A stretch of 64,000 nt of DNA from assembly GCA_020353195.1 (NCBI GenBank), contig CP070691.1, forward strand, positions 3,396,566 to 3,460,565. The letters run 5' to 3'. The notes beneath the pieces were generated by a model, which made no database searches, had not been told where the DNA came from, and saw only the letters and a list, made by a program, of their open reading frames with translations. A program made the position numbers and the translations under genes. This document shows, one piece after another, positions 61,238 to 64,000 of this stretch (its first letter is position 1; the number at the start of each line of letters is the position of its first letter). The DNA is from Phycisphaerales bacterium. GTDB taxonomy: Bacteria; Planctomycetota; Phycisphaerae; UBA1845.

Positions 61238-62095
61238 CTAGTCCATGGGTTGTCTGTCCCAGATGCGCGCCCACTGCGCTCCGATCTGACGTCGCAACTC
61301 CGCAAGTTCGCGCTCGCGCTGCGACGGCTCGGCAATCCCACTTGTCAGCCACCCAGCCCACAGGGTCTCCCGGCGCTGTAGGTGCATCAGTTCAAGGTCG
61401 ATGGCGAAGTCTCTGGGCCTGTGCGCCTCAGCCATCAAGAAGAAAGCAGGGCCTGCCCACCACTGTTTGAGAACCACGGACACCGGGCTGCCGAACACGA
61501 AATCTCTCATTGCCTTCGCCGCACGCTGTCGAAACTTGGCAACCTCATACTCAAAGCGCTCAGCGAAGTGTGGGTCGGTGCTCAGGAAACAGATCCATTC
61601 CGGAAGTTGTTCACCGGGCTCCAGCGACATCAGCTCTGGAGTTTCCCCCCAGGGCAGACTGAAACTTTCCCGAAAATAGGGCTCTCGCCCGAAGGCGTAT
61701 GGTCGTCCGACGGCAGGTGGCTCGTACCAGACAGCCGCGGATCTGCGGTCGGCATTCCGCATCTCCCGCTCCCTCACGGGAAGACATGGCTCCTCCCCAG
61801 GCTCGATGGCGACTACGATACCCTTTCCGATGCGTAGACCGGGATAGCGAGCGCGAAATGCTGCGAGCTCGCTGTCCACATCGCCTCGCAGATCCGTCGC
61901 GATCTCAGGGGCGAGCGCATACACCGCGTAGTCACCGGTGACAACGGCCAGCTGCCGCCCGGCAAACTCGCTTGGCCAGAACATACACACAGGCGCTCGG
62001 GCGACGTCCGCACCTTGCCGCAAACCTGACTGGCAGCCCAGCCCGCCAGCAGCGCCGAGAAGCACACATGCATGAAGGCCGAGGTTACGCTTCAT
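61238..62095 (-). CDS. Hypothetical lipoprotein
   Basis: Predicted 285 residues. Signal peptide with lipobox GGLGC near residue 21, so lipid-anchored. The mature part is a mixed alpha/beta protein with 'FAGRQLAVVTGDYAVYAL' and, in the second half, a helical region with 'FVFGSPVSVVLKQWWAGPAFFLM'. No family recognised. Its ATG overlaps the stop of the short folP-like ORF (CTATGA), and the folP-derived sequence directly upstream may supply its leader. Confidence 0.75.
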   Translation of the reverse strand: MKRNLGLHACVLLGAAGGLGCQSGLRQGADVARAPVCMFWPSEFAGRQLAVVTGDYAVYALAPEIATDLRGDVDSELAAFRARYPGLRIGKGIVVAIEPGEEPCLPVREREMRNADRRSAAVWYEPPAVGRPYAFGREPYFRESFSLPWGETPELMSLEPGEQLPEWICFLSTDPHFAERFEYEVAKFRQRAAKAMRDFVFGSPVSVVLKQWWAGPAFFLMAEAHRPRDFAIDLELMHLQRRETLWAGWLTSGIAEPSQRERELAELRRQIGAQWARIWDRQPMD

Positions 62096-62178
62096 AGCGT
62101 TCCTCTTGGCTTCCTCCTGCCCACGACAGCCGGCTCTGAACGACCGAGGGCACGTTGTCTTAAAGAATCGACGATCAT
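62094..62178 (-). pseudogene. Degenerate duplicate of folP N-terminus
   Basis: From ATG 62178 the minus strand reads MIVDSLRQRALGRSEPAVV, against MTVESLRRRAPGPSEPPVV in folP, then continues with unrelated residues to a stop that overlaps the start of the lipoprotein gene. The nucleotide similarity also extends upstream of the ATG to about 62213. Only about 19 codons of folP are represented. Confidence 0.75.
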
Positions 62179-62417
62179 CCTTGATGTTCCGAGCGGTTAG
62201 GGAGCGCCTGTGTTGGCTTGGAGTTCAAGTGGCATCGCCGGCGCGTCTTTGCGCAGGACGTCGCGCGGTCGCGATCACGCTGCCATCATCCACTGCCCAT
62301 TGTAATGATACTCCGTGGAGCGGTCGAAGTCACCTGACTCGACACGGCCTCGCCTGTTGGAGCGGACCGCGCGTAGCTTTGAGAGGGAGTGTGGGCCGCG
62401 GTGCCGGCCGTCTCGGC
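62096..62417. other. Intergenic region containing folP 5' duplicate
   Basis: 62094-62213 resembles the folP 5' end (separate entry). 62214-62417 shows no gene. Confidence 0.5.
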
Positions 62418-63392
62418 TCAAGACGGTCCCTGGGCGATCGGCTGCGGCGACAGGCGGGCGAGGATCCTGAGCACCAGGAACGTGATCCACCTGGAGGGCG
62501 CCTTCTTCCGGCCGAAGTCGAACTCGGACCATGCGCGATGCACCGCCTCGGGTGCAAAGCGGCCGTCCCTGTCGCACTTGGAGACACCGAGCTGGAGCAT
62601 TTCCTGCACGCGGTGGTCCTGCCGCACTGACTCGAACTCGGACAGCACCGTCAGGTATTTCAAGATTCGATAGTCCGTGAACGGGTATTTGAGCTTGCCG
62701 AAACCGGTGCTGATCTGCGAGTCATGCCCGGCGTACTTCACCTTGCCTCTCTTGTCCCAGCAGTCCAGAAGAAACGCGATGGCCGTTTTCACCGTGTGAC
62801 TGCCGTGAAGTGCTTTGTTGTGAGCCAGGGCGCCGAGCACGAGCAGAGTGGCGAATGCGCAACTCGGCTCGCGCCGCCGGGGGCCGTCCGGTTGCCCCGT
62901 ATTCTTGCACCAGAAGCCGCCATCCTGCCGGTGCCTGATGGCAAGCCAATCGTATGCACGAATCAACCGGCGGTCGTCTGCGTAACCCAGCTTGGCCAGT
63001 GTCTCGGTGAGAATGGCTGTGTGGCACTCGTAAGCTTGGGTCGGGGGATCCCAACCGAATCCGCCGGAGTCCAACTGGATGCCGAAGACGTATTCGCAGG
63101 CCCGTGAGATACTTTCATCGTCCTTGGAGAACCCGAAGTCCGCCAGGACGCCGAGCACCCAGAACGTCGTGTCTTTCCTTGGCCACCACGTATGAATGTC
63201 CTTGGGGGTTCCCCAGTAACCCTCTGTGTTCCGCCGGCCGAACAGTCCGCTGATCAGCGGGTGTTTCTGCACGGCGTTGCGCGCTTCGACGACCTGGCGA
63301 TCGCTGCGGCGCTTGTGCAGCAGGTCCGTGAGTGTCCGGTAGCGCACCCAAGGCTCGCCTTGAAGGAGCCAGTCGTGCACGCCTGCGTTCAT
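62418..63392 (-). CDS. Alpha/alpha-toroid protein (prenyltransferase/squalene-oxidase repeat-like)
   Basis: Predicted 324 residues. Repeated helix pairs with 'SGGFGWDPPTQAYECHTAILTETLAKLGY', 'DWLAIRHRQDGGFWC' and 'RAWSEFDFGRKKAPSRWITFLVLRIL' follow the QW-like/toroid pattern of terpene cyclases and prenyltransferase beta subunits. The DxDD catalytic motif of squalene-hopene cyclase is not seen, and the length is half that of a cyclase, so a binding or single-domain role is more likely. A TATAAT on the minus strand at 63470-63475 could be its -10. Function unknown. Confidence 0.75.
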   Translation of the reverse strand: MNAGVHDWLLQGEPWVRYRTLTDLLHKRRSDRQVVEARNAVQKHPLISGLFGRRNTEGYWGTPKDIHTWWPRKDTTFWVLGVLADFGFSKDDESISRACEYVFGIQLDSGGFGWDPPTQAYECHTAILTETLAKLGYADDRRLIRAYDWLAIRHRQDGGFWCKNTGQPDGPRRREPSCAFATLLVLGALAHNKALHGSHTVKTAIAFLLDCWDKRGKVKYAGHDSQISTGFGKLKYPFTDYRILKYLTVLSEFESVRQDHRVQEMLQLGVSKCDRDGRFAPEAVHRAWSEFDFGRKKAPSRWITFLVLRILARLSPQPIAQGPS

Positions 63393-63816
63393 CGAGTTCG
63401 TCCGTTCTGCCGGGCCGGCTTTCGCCCATGCGTGTCGCGCGCGCCTGCAACGTTGCCGCCGACGCCCAGATTATAGTGCAAGATAAGACAATACAGCGCG
63501 GTGAACCGGCCGCCGGCGCACGGCGCGGGACTTCGTTTCTGTTTGCCCAGCGGGTGGGCGCGGCTTGGCCGGATCGACAGCTGAGCACGGGCTTGATCGG
63601 GGCATTTGGCTGTGCGACAATCACCCCATAGCCGTCATGGGGGCAGCAGGCCCCCGTTCGTTGTGGATCATGGTCATGGAGAGTCCGGCGGCCTCGGGGC
63701 AGCGCGGTACGCCCCGTTTCCGGCGCTTGGAGGTCAACGGGCGCCGCGGCCGGCGATGGACCGTCCGGCGGCCTCGGGCTCCGCTCGGCTCATGGCTTCA
63801 AGAAGGAGGTGCGATC
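63393..63816. other. Divergent intergenic region
   Basis: Contains the leftward TATAAT (63470-63475) and a rightward promoter-like pair TTGATC (63593-63598), 17-base spacer, GACAAT (63616-63621) upstream of the last lipoprotein gene. No gene recognised. Confidence 0.5.
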
Positions 63817-64000
63817 GTGCGTGGGACAGCGCTTGTGATGCTGTTGGGGCTCTCGGCCTTGTTGATGAGTTGGGGTTGCGAGAATGGCACCAACGGTGGG
63901 TCGACCGAGCCCGCCTGCGCCGGCGCGGATCCGCGCGTCGTGGGGCTGGGGTATGAGCTGATCGAGAGGAACGGGTCGTCGGGTGTGGTCCAGCTGACGG
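63817..64000 (+). CDS. Lipoprotein, N-terminal part (runs off window)
   Basis: First 61 codons only. Strong site AAGGAGGT at 63803-63810, six bases before GTG 63817. Signal peptide 'RGTALVMLLGLSALLMSWGC' ends in a lipobox with Cys at about residue 21, followed by a Gly/Ser/Thr-rich linker. The function cannot be judged from this piece. Confidence 0.75.
   Translation, partial: MRGTALVMLLGLSALLMSWGCENGTNGGSTEPACAGADPRVVGLGYELIERNGSSGVVQLT

Noticed and set aside
62418..63392. Squalene-hopene cyclase
   Set aside because: Too short and without the DxDD motif; only the toroid repeat pattern is shared.

Overview
The window looks like a chromosomal segment of a Planctomycetota bacterium, probably Phycisphaerae or a related class. 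The grounds are a GC-rich genome, exported proteins carrying 'CNxNGIPDxCE' calcium-binding repeats and dockerin-like 'DGDxDLxDF' tails, a PEP-CTERM-type sorting signal (PAPGA variant), an H-x9-DG-type prepilin-like protein, a bacterial squalene-synthase homologue, and many genes with weak or no Shine-Dalgarno sites. This assignment is inference from protein style; no 16S rRNA gene is present.

Layout. 1-2.5 kb: 5' part of an isocitrate/isopropylmalate dehydrogenase-family gene and a divergent thioredoxin-TPR protein. 2.66-3.2 kb: RNase P RNA (rnpB) with an expanded internal helix. 3.18-5.4 kb: five tightly overlapping minus-strand genes resembling the Mu gp25-gp26-gp27 block (membrane/coiled-coil protein, winged helix, small-terminase-like protein) plus a lipoprotein; the block stops inside the 3' end of rnpB. 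5.77-8.05 kb: two-gene operon ending in a GGDEF diguanylate cyclase. 8.4-9.3 kb: promoter plus a truncated IS1380-type transposase. 9.3-13.7 kb: two large exported proteins (NHL repeats/Cys-rich; cohesin-like/Big2/dockerin-like). 13.9-17.6 kb: GT-C/TPR membrane protein and DUF1611 protein. 17.9-22.2 kb: Rrf2-like regulator, squalene/phytoene synthase and DRG-like GTPase operon, PEP-CTERM protein. 22.4-29.4 kb: GT9 heptosyltransferase, Bpt-type leucyltransferase, Zn alcohol dehydrogenase-like protein, CPBP protease, HhH-GPD glycosylase, DprA. 29.4-33.2 kb: prepilin-like protein / histidine kinase / sigma-54 response regulator operon. 33.6-36.8 kb: sugar isomerase and MutL. 36.8-40.2 kb: tiny membrane ORFs and an Eco57I-type adenine methyltransferase with palindromic repeats inserted in frame. 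40.7-44.5 kb: WecA-like/ATP-grasp fusion and a DUF2723-like GT-C protein. 44.6-49.5 kb: pgi, RsmE and hypothetical genes. 49.7-51.9 kb: three CsgG/LpoB-like lipoproteins. 51.9-56.4 kb: DUF167, PHP-type DUF3604 protein, lexA with a promoter and a GTTC-N7-GTTC box. 56.4-64 kb: subtilase, folP, lipoproteins, a terpene-cyclase-like toroid protein and the start of another lipoprotein.

Most genes are ordinary housekeeping, envelope and surface genes. The most unusual content is: REP-like palindromes that are translated inside a DNA methyltransferase; a degenerate duplication of the folP 5' end directly upstream of an unrelated lipoprotein gene; the GT4/ATP-grasp fusion; a Mu-like gene block fused to the rnpB terminus; and a set of very small predicted single-span membrane proteins (17-57 residues). 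No complete multi-gene defence system was recognised. All assignments come from reading the sequence; no database search was run.
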